Numbered from the stretch's first letter, positions 19,234-27,591 are shown. The stretch: 64,000 bases of DNA from JABFRJ01 sp963847145 (GCA_963847145.1 CAWJYN010000004.1:620001-684000); one strand, 5' to 3'. A program made the numbers and translations. The notes: generated from the sequence alone by a model not told the origin.

Positions 19234-20856
19234 ATGGTGCATGCTCGCCTCCAAAGAGTTGACCAGACACTGGGCCATGCCATGCCACGCTTGCCGAACA
19301 TCCTTTTCATCATGGCCGATCAGTTGCGATGGGATTATCTTGGCTGCTCGGGGCATCCGCACATCATGACCCCCCACATCGATGCGCTAGCCAAGCGCGG
19401 CATGCGGTTTGATTGGGCATTTGTACAGTCACCCGTGTGTGGCGGATCGCGCATGTCGTTCTATACGGGGCGCTACAACATCAGCCACGGCGCGACCTAC
19501 AACAACTTTCCCCTGCGCGTGGATGAGATGACGCTGGGCGATTATCTTAAACCGCAAGGCTATCGCACGGCACTCGTCGGCAAGACGCATTTCAAGGTCG
19601 ACGCTGAGTCAATGGCGCGGCTGGGGATTGGCGCAGGCACCAACACCGGCGCGGCAGCGGCGCAGTGCGGCTTTGAAGAATTCGAACGCGATGATGGCTT
19701 GCATCCAGATGAAGCTCAGCATACCGACCTTGCTTACAATCGCTGGCTTCGACAGATGGGCTATCCGGGCGACAACCCCTGGCACAGCTATGCCAATTCG
19801 GTGATTGATGCGGACGGAAATGTCGCCAGCGGCTGGTCGATGCGCAACGCGCGCTGTCCGGCGCGGGTGAAAGAGGCGCATTCCGAGACGGCTTACATGA
19901 CGGACCGCGCGCTGGAGTTCATCGACCAGACCGGCGAACGGCCGTGGTGTCTGCATCTGAGTTACATCAAGCCGCACTGGCCATATATCGCGCCGGCCCC
20001 CTACCACGACATGTACGGCCCGGAACATGTGATCGCCCAGAACGCGACACACCACGAGCGCGACAACCCGCATCCGGTCGTCGCGGCGTTTATGGCTCAC
20101 GAAGAGAGCGTGAACTTCTCGCGGCCGGAGGTGCGCAAGACGGTGATCCCGACCTACATGGGGCTGATTTCGCAGTGCGACCATCACATCGGCCGTGTGG
20201 TTGCGCATCTCAAAAAACGCGGGCTCGCCGGCGACACGATCATCGTCGTCACGTCCGACCACGGCGATTATCTGGGTGATCACTGGCTCGGCGAAAAAGA
20301 GCTGTTTCACGAAGAAAGTGTTCGCATTCCGCTGATTGTGATGGATCCGCGCGCGGCAGCTGACGCGACGCGCGGGCAGGTTTCAGATGACCTTGTCGAG
20401 GCCATCGACCTCGTGCCGACGTTTGTCGAAATGGCGGGTGCGCCGCTGGTCCACCAACGGATGGAGGGCGCGTCGTTGGTGCCGTTGCTGGCCGGGAGCC
20501 GGCCAGCCGATTGGCGCGAAGCGGTGCATTGCGACACGGATTTCTCATTCCGCCACGCGCGGCGGACGTTGGGGCTGTCGCCCAAGCAGGCGCGCGGCTT
20601 CATGGTGCGGACGGCACGGTGGAAGTACATCTACTTCGAAACGTTCCCGCCGCAGCTTTTTGATCTCGATGCCGACCCAAAGGAGCAGACCGATCTCGGC
20701 AGCATCGGGGCTTATGCCGACGTACGCGCTATGATGAAAGATCGCCTGCTGCACTGGCTCATGAATCTGAAGACGCGCACGACCATGAGTTATGAAACCA
20801 TCGAGAAGCTGACCGGCGGTGCGAAAGCGCGCGGGTATCGTTTCGGGGAATGGTAA
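19234..20856 (+). CDS. Sulfatase / phosphonate monoester hydrolase family enzyme
   Basis: Alkaline-phosphatase-superfamily hydrolase, 540 residues from the ATG at 19234, supported by GAGG 5 bases upstream (19282 is an alternative giving 524). It opens with PNILFIMADQLRWDYLG, which holds the first metal-binding Asp. The formylglycine-site region reads SPVCGGSRMSFYTGRY, so the nucleophile Cys (C69) and the Arg of CxPxR are kept but the proline is glycine. The second metal site is VVTSDHGDYLGDHWLG. The SPVCG-SRMSFYTGRY pattern resembles phosphonate monoester/phosphodiester hydrolases as much as arylsulfatases. No signal peptide, so probably cytoplasmic. A VOC-family gene follows after 91 bases. 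Confidence 0.85.
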   Translation: MVHARLQRVDQTLGHAMPRLPNILFIMADQLRWDYLGCSGHPHIMTPHIDALAKRGMRFDWAFVQSPVCGGSRMSFYTGRYNISHGATYNNFPLRVDEMTLGDYLKPQGYRTALVGKTHFKVDAESMARLGIGAGTNTGAAAAQCGFEEFERDDGLHPDEAQHTDLAYNRWLRQMGYPGDNPWHSYANSVIDADGNVASGWSMRNARCPARVKEAHSETAYMTDRALEFIDQTGERPWCLHLSYIKPHWPYIAPAPYHDMYGPEHVIAQNATHHERDNPHPVVAAFMAHEESVNFSRPEVRKTVIPTYMGLISQCDHHIGRVVAHLKKRGLAGDTIIVVTSDHGDYLGDHWLGEKELFHEESVRIPLIVMDPRAAADATRGQVSDDLVEAIDLVPTFVEMAGAPLVHQRMEGASLVPLLAGSRPADWREAVHCDTDFSFRHARRTLGLSPKQARGFMVRTARWKYIYFETFPPQLFDLDADPKEQTDLGSIGAYADVRAMMKDRLLHWLMNLKTRTTMSYETIEKLTGGAKARGYRFGEW

Positions 20857-20862
20857 TGGCGC

Positions 20863-20892
20863 GGTGCAGGACGGCTTCGCCACTTGCACCCC
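20863..20892. repeat. Diverged palindromic repeat after the sulfatase gene
   Basis: GGTGCAGGACGGCTTCGCC followed by ACTTGCACC folds into a hairpin (GGTGCA/TGCACC). It resembles the GGTGCAATACGGCTTCACC unit at 21623 and lies 6 bases after the sulfatase stop, where it may also act as a 3' stabiliser. Confidence 0.5.
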
Positions 20893-20947
20893 GTGGCGCG
20901 GCACGTAACACTGCGCCCATCACCCGCATGTCTCTAGGATCCCGACC

Positions 20948-21529
20948 ATGATCAAACCCGCACTCCACCACGTCAACCTCAAAACCACGCGCCTGCAGCC
21001 GATGATGGATTGGTATGCGGCAGTGACCGGCATGACGGCGACCCATGAGGCGCCCGTGGGAGCGTGGTTGACCAACGATGCGGCCAACCATCGGATCGCG
21101 CTGCTCTCGGTGCCGGGCTTCGTCGATGATCCGGACAAAGAGAAGCACACCGGTATGCATCATATGGCGTTCGAATACGCATCGTTTGCCGAGCATATGG
21201 AAAGCTACGAACGGCTCGCGGGATTGGGGATTACGCCATCGTTCTGCCTCAACCACGGCCTGACGCTGTCGATGTACTACGCCGATCCCGACAAGAATTT
21301 TGTCGAGTTGCAATCGGACAATTTCGGCGATTGGGCGAAGTCGAAGCACTGGATGAATACCGCACCGGAGTTCGCAGCCAACCCGATCGGCGTGTTCTTT
21401 GATCCCGTGAAAGTGCATGCAGCCTGGCGCAGCGGCAAGGCGCCTTCGGAGCTGTTGCCGGCGATCATGGCGAGTGCATATCTGCCCAACCCGATCCCCA
21501 GCATCGGCGTTCCACCACCGCCGGGGTAG
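20948..21529 (+). CDS. VOC-family protein, extradiol-dioxygenase-like
   Basis: 193-residue vicinal-oxygen-chelate protein. It starts KPALHHVNLKTTRLQPMMDWY, with the first metal histidine at H8 or H7. GMHHMAFEYASF supplies the second histidine and ADPDKNFVELQSDNF the metal-binding glutamate, so all three ligands of the 2-His-1-Glu site are in place. The arrangement fits ring-cleaving extradiol dioxygenases such as biphenyl-2,3-diol dioxygenase, or a related isomerase. The C-terminal Pro-rich end SIGVPPPPG is unusual. It is probably cotranscribed with the upstream hydrolase; the pairing suggests processing of an esterified phenolic or similar substrate, which is inference. Confidence 0.78.
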   Translation: MIKPALHHVNLKTTRLQPMMDWYAAVTGMTATHEAPVGAWLTNDAANHRIALLSVPGFVDDPDKEKHTGMHHMAFEYASFAEHMESYERLAGLGITPSFCLNHGLTLSMYYADPDKNFVELQSDNFGDWAKSKHWMNTAPEFAANPIGVFFDPVKVHAAWRSGKAPSELLPAIMASAYLPNPIPSIGVPPPPG

Positions 21530-21534
21530 GGTGC

Positions 21535-21654
21535 GTAGGGTGCATTAGAACGCTCTTCTGCGTTCGTCATGCACCGCGGCGCGAGCGGTGTTGAACGCGC
21601 TAAGGGCACCTCGCAAGCGTCCGGTGCAATACGGCTTCACCTATTGCACCCTAC
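21535..21654. repeat. 120-bp composite palindromic repeat
   Basis: Bounded by GTAGGGTGCA (21535-21544) and its exact reverse complement TGCACCCTAC (21645-21654). Each half also folds: 21623-21650 has the stem GGTGCAATA/TATTGCACC. It is of the same family as the repeats at 9472 and 9929. It sits between convergent genes, 5 bases after the VOC gene stop, and may serve as a bidirectional terminator as well as a repeat. Confidence 0.75.
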
Positions 21655-22565
21655 GGATTAACGGCCAACGCCGGCACGCCTTTGCAGTTGGGTGCGCAGG
21701 CCTTATCGAGCGCCATCTGTTTGTCGAGATGGTCGTCGTCGGTCCCAGTGGTGGTCAGCGCTGCGTATTCGGCTTTGTGCTCGGCCTTGTAATCGTCGAG
21801 CGCGAGCAAGGCTGCGCCAAGCGCCCCAGCGATCTGCGGGTTGTCGGGCAGATGCAGCGGCATGCCAAGCGCTTGTTGGATGTGATGGACAGCAGCCGGG
21901 TTCTTGCCGACGCCGCCGGTCATGACGATCGGCCCTTTTTTGCCGACGCGGCCAACAAGTCCGAGCGTACGCGCGGCGATGGCGGCGTGCACCGCGCCCA
22001 GCACGTCGGGTTTGGTGTTGCCTTCGGCCAGCAGCGAGATCACCTCGGTTTCAGCGAACGTCGCGCACATGCTGGAGATTTTCAGGGTCTGCTTGGCATC
22101 AAGCGCAATGGTGCCCATGTCCTCCAACTCGACTTGCATGGCGCGGGCGAGCGTTTCGAGGAACTTTCCAGTGCCAGCGGCGCAGCGGTCGTTCATGGCG
22201 AACTGGGCCACCAAGCCGTTCGCGTCAACCGCGATCACTTTGCTGTCCTGCCCGCCGATATCGATCACCAAGCGCGCGTCAGGCACCATCGAAACGGCGC
22301 CGCGGGCGTGACAGGTGATCTCGGTGAAGGTCTTGTCGGCCACGTCCAGCATGCGGCGGCCATAGCCGGTCGACACGGTGCGGCCGACATCGGCTTGCGT
22401 GATGCCGGCGGAGGCGAGCGCTTCGGCGATCGACGAGAGCACGCCTTCACCGCTGACCGCACCCATGTGGGCGACGTTCCAGGCAACGATTCTGCCCTTG
22501 AGATCGAGCACCACGGTCTTGGCCGTCGTCGACCCGAAGTCGATGCCCATGACGTAGGATTTCAT
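21651..22565 (-). CDS. 2-hydroxyacyl-CoA dehydratase activator ATPase (BadF/BcrA family)
   Basis: Archerase-type activator of 304 residues: a homodimeric ASKHA ATPase with a bridging [4Fe-4S] cluster that drives low-potential electron transfer into the dehydratase. Motifs: phosphate-1 DFGSTTAKTVVLD (residues 9-21), phosphate-2 VIDIGGQDSKVI, cluster cysteines in NDRCAAGTGKFLE and SSMCATFAETEV, and the adenosine motif MTGGVGKNPAAV. GAGGAG precedes the ATG. A single activator fits a 2-hydroxyacyl-CoA dehydratase better than benzoyl-CoA reductase, which needs two different ATPase chains. It lies downstream of the two subunit genes, separated by a large inverted repeat. Such proteins are usually very oxygen-sensitive. 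Confidence 0.9.
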   Translation of the reverse strand: MKSYVMGIDFGSTTAKTVVLDLKGRIVAWNVAHMGAVSGEGVLSSIAEALASAGITQADVGRTVSTGYGRRMLDVADKTFTEITCHARGAVSMVPDARLVIDIGGQDSKVIAVDANGLVAQFAMNDRCAAGTGKFLETLARAMQVELEDMGTIALDAKQTLKISSMCATFAETEVISLLAEGNTKPDVLGAVHAAIAARTLGLVGRVGKKGPIVMTGGVGKNPAAVHHIQQALGMPLHLPDNPQIAGALGAALLALDDYKAEHKAEYAALTTTGTDDDHLDKQMALDKACAPNCKGVPALAVNP

Positions 22566-22969
22566 GGAGGTCTCCTCATCCTCTGTAGCAGCCGGTACGA
22601 GCGCCGGGTCAGCTGCTGTACGGTTTCAATCGGTGGCAGTTTTCCGCCCCCTTGAGGGGCGACGGCTTTACCTCGTTATGAACCTCACACTCCACCGCGT
22701 TCCCGGCCGAAGCGCGTTTCAGCGCGCAGAGCCGGGATCTTTACACGTCGACTATGAAGCGAAGCAGCCAAAATCAGCGGGGTAAAGTTCCCGGATATTT
22801 GTCGCGCTGAAACGCGCGGCAAATTCCGGGAACGCGGTGGAGGGAGGGTCGCAAATGCAGCCTCCAGAACCTCGAGGGTGGGCTGGATTTCCACAGATGC
22901 CTCACTTGTGCGCATGCCGCAGACCTCAAGGGGTATAAAAATGCCGGGCAGGTTTCAAGTCGATCGACG
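22566..22969. other. Gap inside the dehydratase gene set
   Basis: 404 bases between the beta-type subunit gene and the activator gene, all on the minus strand. The middle is filled by a 151-bp inverted repeat (listed separately). I see no gene; the remaining bases next to the activator contain its GAGGAG ribosome binding site. Confidence 0.6.
22691..22841. repeat. 151-bp near-perfect inverted repeat (MITE-like hairpin)
   Basis: Three pairs of complementary blocks nest in order. 22691-22706 (TCCACCGCGTTCCCGG) pairs exactly with 22826-22841. 22712-22726 (GCGCGTTTCAGCGCG) pairs exactly with 22803-22817. 22732-22744 (CCGGGATCTTTAC) pairs with 22782-22794 with one mismatch. Together they form a hairpin about 57 bp tall with a short AT-richer loop. 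No coding capacity. It could be a non-autonomous mobile element, or an RNA processing or attenuation site between cotranscribed genes. Confidence 0.85.
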
Positions 22970-24325
22970 TTACGCAGCCGCCACGCGGCGGGCGTCGATC
23001 GTTTCGAGCATGGCTTCGACGCGGCTGTTGAGCAGTTCGTCTTTGTAGAACAACTCGTCCGTCACGTCGCCTTCGAACATGCAGGTCTGGATGCCCAGCC
23101 GCTTCTGCGCGGCGTCGGCAATCAGGAACTGCGGATTGGTGAAGGCGCGGCACGTGCGCGAGGCGTGGATGACCATGCCGTCGACTTCGTACTTGCGGCA
23201 CAGATCCATGATCAGATCGATCAAGATGGGCGCTGAGTGGTTGTTGGGGCAGATCAGATAGTTCTGCGCCATGCCAAGCACCGGGTCTTGCGGCTTGATC
23301 AGAGTGGGTTCCTGCCAGAAGGCCATGTGCGTGTAGCGGCCGCAGACGACGGCCGCGTCGTAGCGGGCGAACTTCTCGGCCAGCCAGCCGACCTTGTTCC
23401 AGTTCATGATGCCATCGAAGAACAAGCGGTACTTTTCCTTCGGCACTGCGCCTTCGCCGGTGGCAACACGGGCAGCGACTTCGTCACGGACCGTCTGGAA
23501 GTAATCGACGATCTCGGGGCCGACGGGCAGATTGTTGATCGGCGCGATGGAGACGACCCAATCGAAAAAGCTGGCGGGTGTCGGGCGGGCGGTACACATA
23601 TCCATGGCTTCAAGGCGCAGCTCGGACGCGCGGCGCACCTGGCCCATGAGCTCCCGCAGGCGGTCCCATGGATAGGGCTTGCCGGTGCGTTCCTCGATGA
23701 ACTTGACCATGTCGTTGAGCTGCTTTTCGACATAGCGGGAGGTCTCCTCCCATTCCTTGCCATGTAGATAGCGCGCGTCTTTCTTGGAGCCCCAGATCCA
23801 AGGGATCGAGACGTTGAAGATCGGGATCTTCTTGCCGAACAGGCGCGATGTCATCTCGTCCCACTGCTGGCCCGTGCTGCAGTAGGCATAGGCTGAAATG
23901 ATCATGTCCGGTGGCGGCAGCTTGGAGGCCAGATCATTGTCGTCGGGCACGTTCGAGACACCGGTATCGGTGTCGTTGCGATTGCGCTGGTTGGTGACGG
24001 CGCAGCCGAGATGGGTGCGGGCGTACGAGCACAGCTCCTTCATGTAGCCGCGATCTTCGGCGGCTTGCTGGGCGGGGCCTTCCTGGTGACGGGCCGCCAG
24101 CATGGCGGAATAAGCCTCGCCGTGCACCCAGCAGATGTCGGCTGCCTGCAGGAACGGATTGATCGCCGAACCCTCATACCAGCAGATCAGCTTGCCTTCG
24201 GCTTTAGCGCGCCAGACCATGTCCCAGTATTCGTTCACAAGCCGGCCAGCGATGCGCGTGGACTTGAGCTTATTAGCTGCCGGCGGGAGTTTAGCTGGTG
24301 CAGGCGCCGTTGCTGTCATGGTCAT
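22970..24325 (-). CDS. 2-hydroxyacyl-CoA dehydratase family subunit (HgdB/FldB/BcrB-like)
   Basis: 451-residue subunit of the HGD-D family. These enzymes remove water from (R)-2-hydroxyacyl-CoA by a ketyl-radical mechanism, using a [4Fe-4S] cluster fed by the activator. GGAGAGCC lies ahead of the ATG at 24325. Candidate cluster cysteines are in LICWYEGS, KELCSYARTHLG, AYAYCSTGQQW and IHASRTCRAFTNPQ, the last resembling the conserved C-terminal cysteine region. The N-terminal block GKLICWYEGSAINPFLQAA resembles the active-site entry of the family. The next gene upstream encodes the partner subunit with a 36-base gap, so the two are cotranslated. Substrate is unknown. Confidence 0.85.
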   Translation of the reverse strand: MTMTATAPAPAKLPPAANKLKSTRIAGRLVNEYWDMVWRAKAEGKLICWYEGSAINPFLQAADICWVHGEAYSAMLAARHQEGPAQQAAEDRGYMKELCSYARTHLGCAVTNQRNRNDTDTGVSNVPDDNDLASKLPPPDMIISAYAYCSTGQQWDEMTSRLFGKKIPIFNVSIPWIWGSKKDARYLHGKEWEETSRYVEKQLNDMVKFIEERTGKPYPWDRLRELMGQVRRASELRLEAMDMCTARPTPASFFDWVVSIAPINNLPVGPEIVDYFQTVRDEVAARVATGEGAVPKEKYRLFFDGIMNWNKVGWLAEKFARYDAAVVCGRYTHMAFWQEPTLIKPQDPVLGMAQNYLICPNNHSAPILIDLIMDLCRKYEVDGMVIHASRTCRAFTNPQFLIADAAQKRLGIQTCMFEGDVTDELFYKDELLNSRVEAMLETIDARRVAAA

Positions 24326-24361
24326 GGCGGCTCTCCGTGGAAATAAAGTGTCAAACAGAAC

Positions 24362-25549
24362 TCACGCCGCCTCGCGGCGCTTGACGATTTCGAGAAATGT
24401 TTCGACGCGCGTCTTGAGGCTTTCGAACGACATCGACTCGTGTTCGGTCTCAATCAGCAGGTGTGGGATACGGTGCTTCTCGAAGGCTTCTTTGACTTCC
24501 GGATAGTAGTACATGTGCGGCTCGCAGAACTTGGCCATCAGCACGATCATGCCCTGGGCCTTCTCGCGCGCCATCGCCTTGATGAGAAACGCATCCCAAT
24601 CGACATCGTTCTGCACGCGCGTTGGACAAGGAACGCCTGTGTTGCGTGCCAAATACCAGACCGCTAGCGCGTCGATGGGGTCGCCGGTTTCGCCAACATC
24701 GGTCGAGATATAGCGGAAGCCATGGTAGAGATCGTCGCCGACAACGATGGCACCGCACGCTTCGATCATGTCGAGCAGCCCGGGCTTCGGCGCCTGACAG
24801 AAGTGGCCGGAGAGATGCAGGCGAATGCCACTCTGGCGCGATGACGGTTTGGCGGCCTTGATGCCGGCCAGTAGGTCTTCGAGCAACGCGGTGTGCTCGG
24901 CCTTATCCATGATCATGCTGGACTTGACGATGTGCTGCATCTGGGTGGCGGTCAGCCGCGTGGTGCCGGCGGTCCGCATCTCATAGAGTTCGCGCACGAT
25001 CTGGCGGTTGCGATTGAAGATGCGGATACTGGCATGCAGCGCATCGGTTTCAACGGGCCGCTCAACGAATTCTTCCAGCTCCACTTTTAGCGCCTCGAAG
25101 CTTTCGCGCGAGCGGCCTAAGGTCCATGGATCGTTCATGGACGAAATTAATTGGAAGAAGATGACGCGTGTGTTGGGCAACTGCATGCGGACAGCGTCGG
25201 CAGCGCCGAGCAGTTGCACGCAATGATCGCCAAACATGATGGCGTCGAGAACGTCGAACTCGCCCTTGGCGGCCTGATCGACAATCGAACGTGTGTAGCC
25301 GCAGTAGAAGGGGAACAACAGGCCGTGGCCGTAGGTGATGGGGTCTTCGGCTTCCTGCAGAATGACGGGCAACGCGCCAGCGGCATGCGCCAGCTCGCCC
25401 GGAAAGTTCATCGGGAACGAGCCGATCACCTGGCGTCCGGGCTTGGCTTCTTTCCAGGCGCGTGCGTAGCCGAGCGGATCGGCGGCGGCCGCGTGCATGA
25501 TGCCAAGGATCTCTGCTTGGGTCTGGATCTTGTCCAAAGCGACCTCCAT
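24362..25549 (-). CDS. 2-hydroxyacyl-CoA dehydratase family subunit (HgdA/BcrC-like)
   Basis: 395-residue partner of the preceding subunit. Family features: GSFPMNFPGELAHAAGALPVILQE near residue 45, FPFYCGYTRSIVDQAAKG with the first cluster cysteine, IMFGDHCVQLLGAAD with the second, and MAKFCEPHMYYYPEVKEAFE with the third near residue 345, the usual three-cysteine set. The start at 25549 is provisional. A TTG at 25537 has GGAGG five bases upstream, and a GTG at 25573 is also open. It heads the minus-strand set subunit-subunit-activator. The region upstream holds a 15-base palindrome that could be an operator. Confidence 0.85.
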   Translation of the reverse strand: MEVALDKIQTQAEILGIMHAAAADPLGYARAWKEAKPGRQVIGSFPMNFPGELAHAAGALPVILQEAEDPITYGHGLLFPFYCGYTRSIVDQAAKGEFDVLDAIMFGDHCVQLLGAADAVRMQLPNTRVIFFQLISSMNDPWTLGRSRESFEALKVELEEFVERPVETDALHASIRIFNRNRQIVRELYEMRTAGTTRLTATQMQHIVKSSMIMDKAEHTALLEDLLAGIKAAKPSSRQSGIRLHLSGHFCQAPKPGLLDMIEACGAIVVGDDLYHGFRYISTDVGETGDPIDALAVWYLARNTGVPCPTRVQNDVDWDAFLIKAMAREKAQGMIVLMAKFCEPHMYYYPEVKEAFEKHRIPHLLIETEHESMSFESLKTRVETFLEIVKRREAA

Positions 25550-25725
25550 CGACACGATGCAGCGGTGTTGCACATCGTTGCGTAGCTTATCATCTAGCTA
25601 TTGGTGAGTAAAGCTCATTAACGTGTGGGCACGACTTGGCTTCTTGAAAACTTTGTCGAAATTGCTATTTTCGAGGCACTGGATCAACGGCTCTGGGCAA
25701 TGTTGAAGCCAATGGCGGTCGTCTG

Positions 25726-25740
25726 GTGACTTAAAGTCAC
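25726..25740. promoter_or_regulatory. Candidate operator palindrome upstream of dehydratase genes
   Basis: GTGACTTAAAGTCAC is a perfect 7-1-7 palindrome about 180 bases upstream of the first dehydratase subunit start, in AT-richer DNA. It could bind a dimeric regulator. No regulator gene is adjacent and the site was not seen elsewhere by eye, so this is only a candidate. Confidence 0.3.
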
Positions 25741-25819
25741 TAATTTTTCGCGGCTGACCTAGGATCAGACCCATGGGGCTTACCCTATTGCGTATTGGTG
25801 CAATGCCAAACCGAACGGC

Positions 25820-26698
25820 TCACGCCTCCCGTCCGGCCTTTTCCTTCGTCACCGACGTTGCGATGGCTTCGCGGGCGCGGTTCCAATCGTCGGGCGTCAT
25901 CGAAGCGAGGTCCGCGAACGTGCTGGGAGCGGCAAGATGCTGTGCGCCATCAATAGCGATTGTCTGGCCGGTGAGAAAGTCGCAGCCGTCCGACATCAGA
26001 AAAATGAGCAGATTGCGCAGCTCGTCCATGCGCCCGAAGCGGCGCAGCGGGATTGTCGCAGCGGTCGTCGCGCTGCTCGCGCCATTGCCGAGCGGATCGA
26101 GCTTGGCCCAGGCATTTTCAGTCGGGAATGGCCCCGGCGCGATGGCGTTGACGCGAATGCGATGCGGTCCCCATTCGACGGCCAGCGACATCGTCATGGC
26201 GTGCACGGCCGCCTTCGCCATCGCGGAGGGCACGACAAAGGCCGAGCCGGTCCACACCCAGCTGACCAGATTGCTGACCACCGAGCCCGGCAACCCCTGC
26301 TGGATCCAGCGTCGGCCGCACGCGGTGGTCACATAATACGAACCGTCCATGACAGTTGCGCGGATCGCTTCATAGCCGCGTGGCGAGATGGTCTGCGTCG
26401 GGCTGATGAAATTCGCGCCGGCGTTGTTGATGACGCCGGTCAACGGTCCGTGCTGCCAGATGCTGTCGATCGCCGCTTCGACGCTCGCCGCATCGCGCAC
26501 GTTGGCGACGACAGTGTCAGCGCGCGTGCCGTAAGTTTTCGCAACCTCGTCGGCGGTCGTTGTGAGGACGTCGGGACGCCGGCCCGACAATACGACTGCC
26601 GCGCCTTGGCTGGCAAAACCGAGCGCCATCTCGCGGCCGAGGCCAGTGCCACCACCGGTGATCAGAATGCGCTTGCCGGCGAGTGCTTTGGAAAACAT
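25820..26698 (-). CDS. SDR oxidoreductase, 2,4-dienoyl-CoA reductase (DECR1)-like
   Basis: 292-residue short-chain dehydrogenase. The cofactor motif is ILITGGGTGLGREMALGF, with RR after the second strand (LSGRRPD) favouring NADP(H). NNAGANFISP follows. The region TGSAFVVPSAMAKAAVHAM and RVNAIAPGPFPTE matches mitochondrial 2,4-dienoyl-CoA reductase, where Ser and Lys of PSAxAK line the active site. In DECR1 the catalytic Tyr lies just before this, in IYAETGS; here the aligned stretch is SWVWTGS, so the tyrosine appears replaced by Trp. The protein may act on a different acyl-CoA or be non-reductive. GGAGCG precedes the ATG at 26698, and the gene follows the crotonase gene by 16 bases. Confidence 0.82.
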   Translation of the reverse strand: MFSKALAGKRILITGGGTGLGREMALGFASQGAAVVLSGRRPDVLTTTADEVAKTYGTRADTVVANVRDAASVEAAIDSIWQHGPLTGVINNAGANFISPTQTISPRGYEAIRATVMDGSYYVTTACGRRWIQQGLPGSVVSNLVSWVWTGSAFVVPSAMAKAAVHAMTMSLAVEWGPHRIRVNAIAPGPFPTENAWAKLDPLGNGASSATTAATIPLRRFGRMDELRNLLIFLMSDGCDFLTGQTIAIDGAQHLAAPSTFADLASMTPDDWNRAREAIATSVTKEKAGREA

Positions 26699-26714
26699 GG
26701 GTCGCTCCAACGTC

Positions 26715-27464
26715 TCAGGATTTGCGCGGCGGCAGCATCGACGCCGCCATCTGAACCGCTGCGTTGCGCTCACTGGCGGTTTTGGCTTCCCAAGCGATCG
26801 CTTCGCCGTAGGGCTTGGCATAGCCCTCGTCGATGATGGCTTTCATGGCGCGCACGGCTTCGGGCTGCCATTGCGCAATGGCGCGGGCGATCGCGTGAGC
26901 GCGGGGCAAAAGTTCATCCGCAGCGATGACGTGATTGACGAGACCCCAGGCCTCCGCTTCGTACGCGGAGAGTGTGCGCGCCGTCAGTGACAGCTCTTTC
27001 GCGCGGTGAATGCCAATGCGCCGGCTGAGGCGCTGCGACAGCCCCCAGCCCGGTGTCACTGCGATTTTGACGTGGGTGTCGGCAAACGTTGCGCCTTCAG
27101 CTGCCAGCACGATGTCGCACGCCAGGATGATCTCGAAGCCGCCGGTGATGGCCGGTCCATTGACTGCGGCGATCAGCGGCTTTGAGAAATGTTCGATCGC
27201 GGCGCAGACGTTTTCTGCGTCCACATTGGCGCTGAGGTTGGTCCCGGCCCCGGCCAGCTCCTTGAGATCGAGGCCAGCGGAAAACGCGCGGCCGGCGCCT
27301 GTCAGAATGACGGCACGCACCGCCGCGTCGCGATCAAGCGTATCGAGCGCGTCGATCAGCGCGCGGCGCAGGGCGCCCGACAGCGCATTGAGTGCCGCTG
27401 GACGATTGAGGGTCAGCGTCGCGCAGGGGCCGTCGATGGTTATCAAAAGCGGCGGGTCTAGCAT
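26715..27464 (-). CDS. Enoyl-CoA hydratase/isomerase (crotonase) family protein
   Basis: 249-residue crotonase. Oxyanion-hole blocks are GRAFSAGLDLKEL and NGPAITGGFEIILACD, the latter with the conserved acidic residue of the first catalytic position. The second catalytic region reads FADTHVKIAVTPGWGLSQRL, where classical hydratases have a Glu in PEIKLG; this variant, with Asp/Thr/His, is common in a subgroup whose precise reaction (hydration or isomerisation) is uncertain. AGGAC precedes the ATG. Directly upstream of the SDR gene on the same strand, so the two probably act on one acyl-CoA pathway. Confidence 0.88.
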   Translation of the reverse strand: MLDPPLLITIDGPCATLTLNRPAALNALSGALRRALIDALDTLDRDAAVRAVILTGAGRAFSAGLDLKELAGAGTNLSANVDAENVCAAIEHFSKPLIAAVNGPAITGGFEIILACDIVLAAEGATFADTHVKIAVTPGWGLSQRLSRRIGIHRAKELSLTARTLSAYEAEAWGLVNHVIAADELLPRAHAIARAIAQWQPEAVRAMKAIIDEGYAKPYGEAIAWEAKTASERNAAVQMAASMLPPRKS

Positions 27465-27591
27465 CGGAGGTGTCCTTGACGGCGCGTTCGTACTGGCGCG
27501 GGATTTGGTGGCAACGCGAATTGCGAGCGCCGAGACCGTATGCTAGCGTACTTTAGATTTGCTGCTTCCAACCCGTCAAGGACATTGCCGC

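Noticed and set aside
21651..25549. Class I benzoyl-CoA reductase
   Set aside because: That enzyme needs two different ATPase subunits plus two HGD-D subunits; only one ATPase gene is here, and no ferredoxin or ring hydratase is adjacent.
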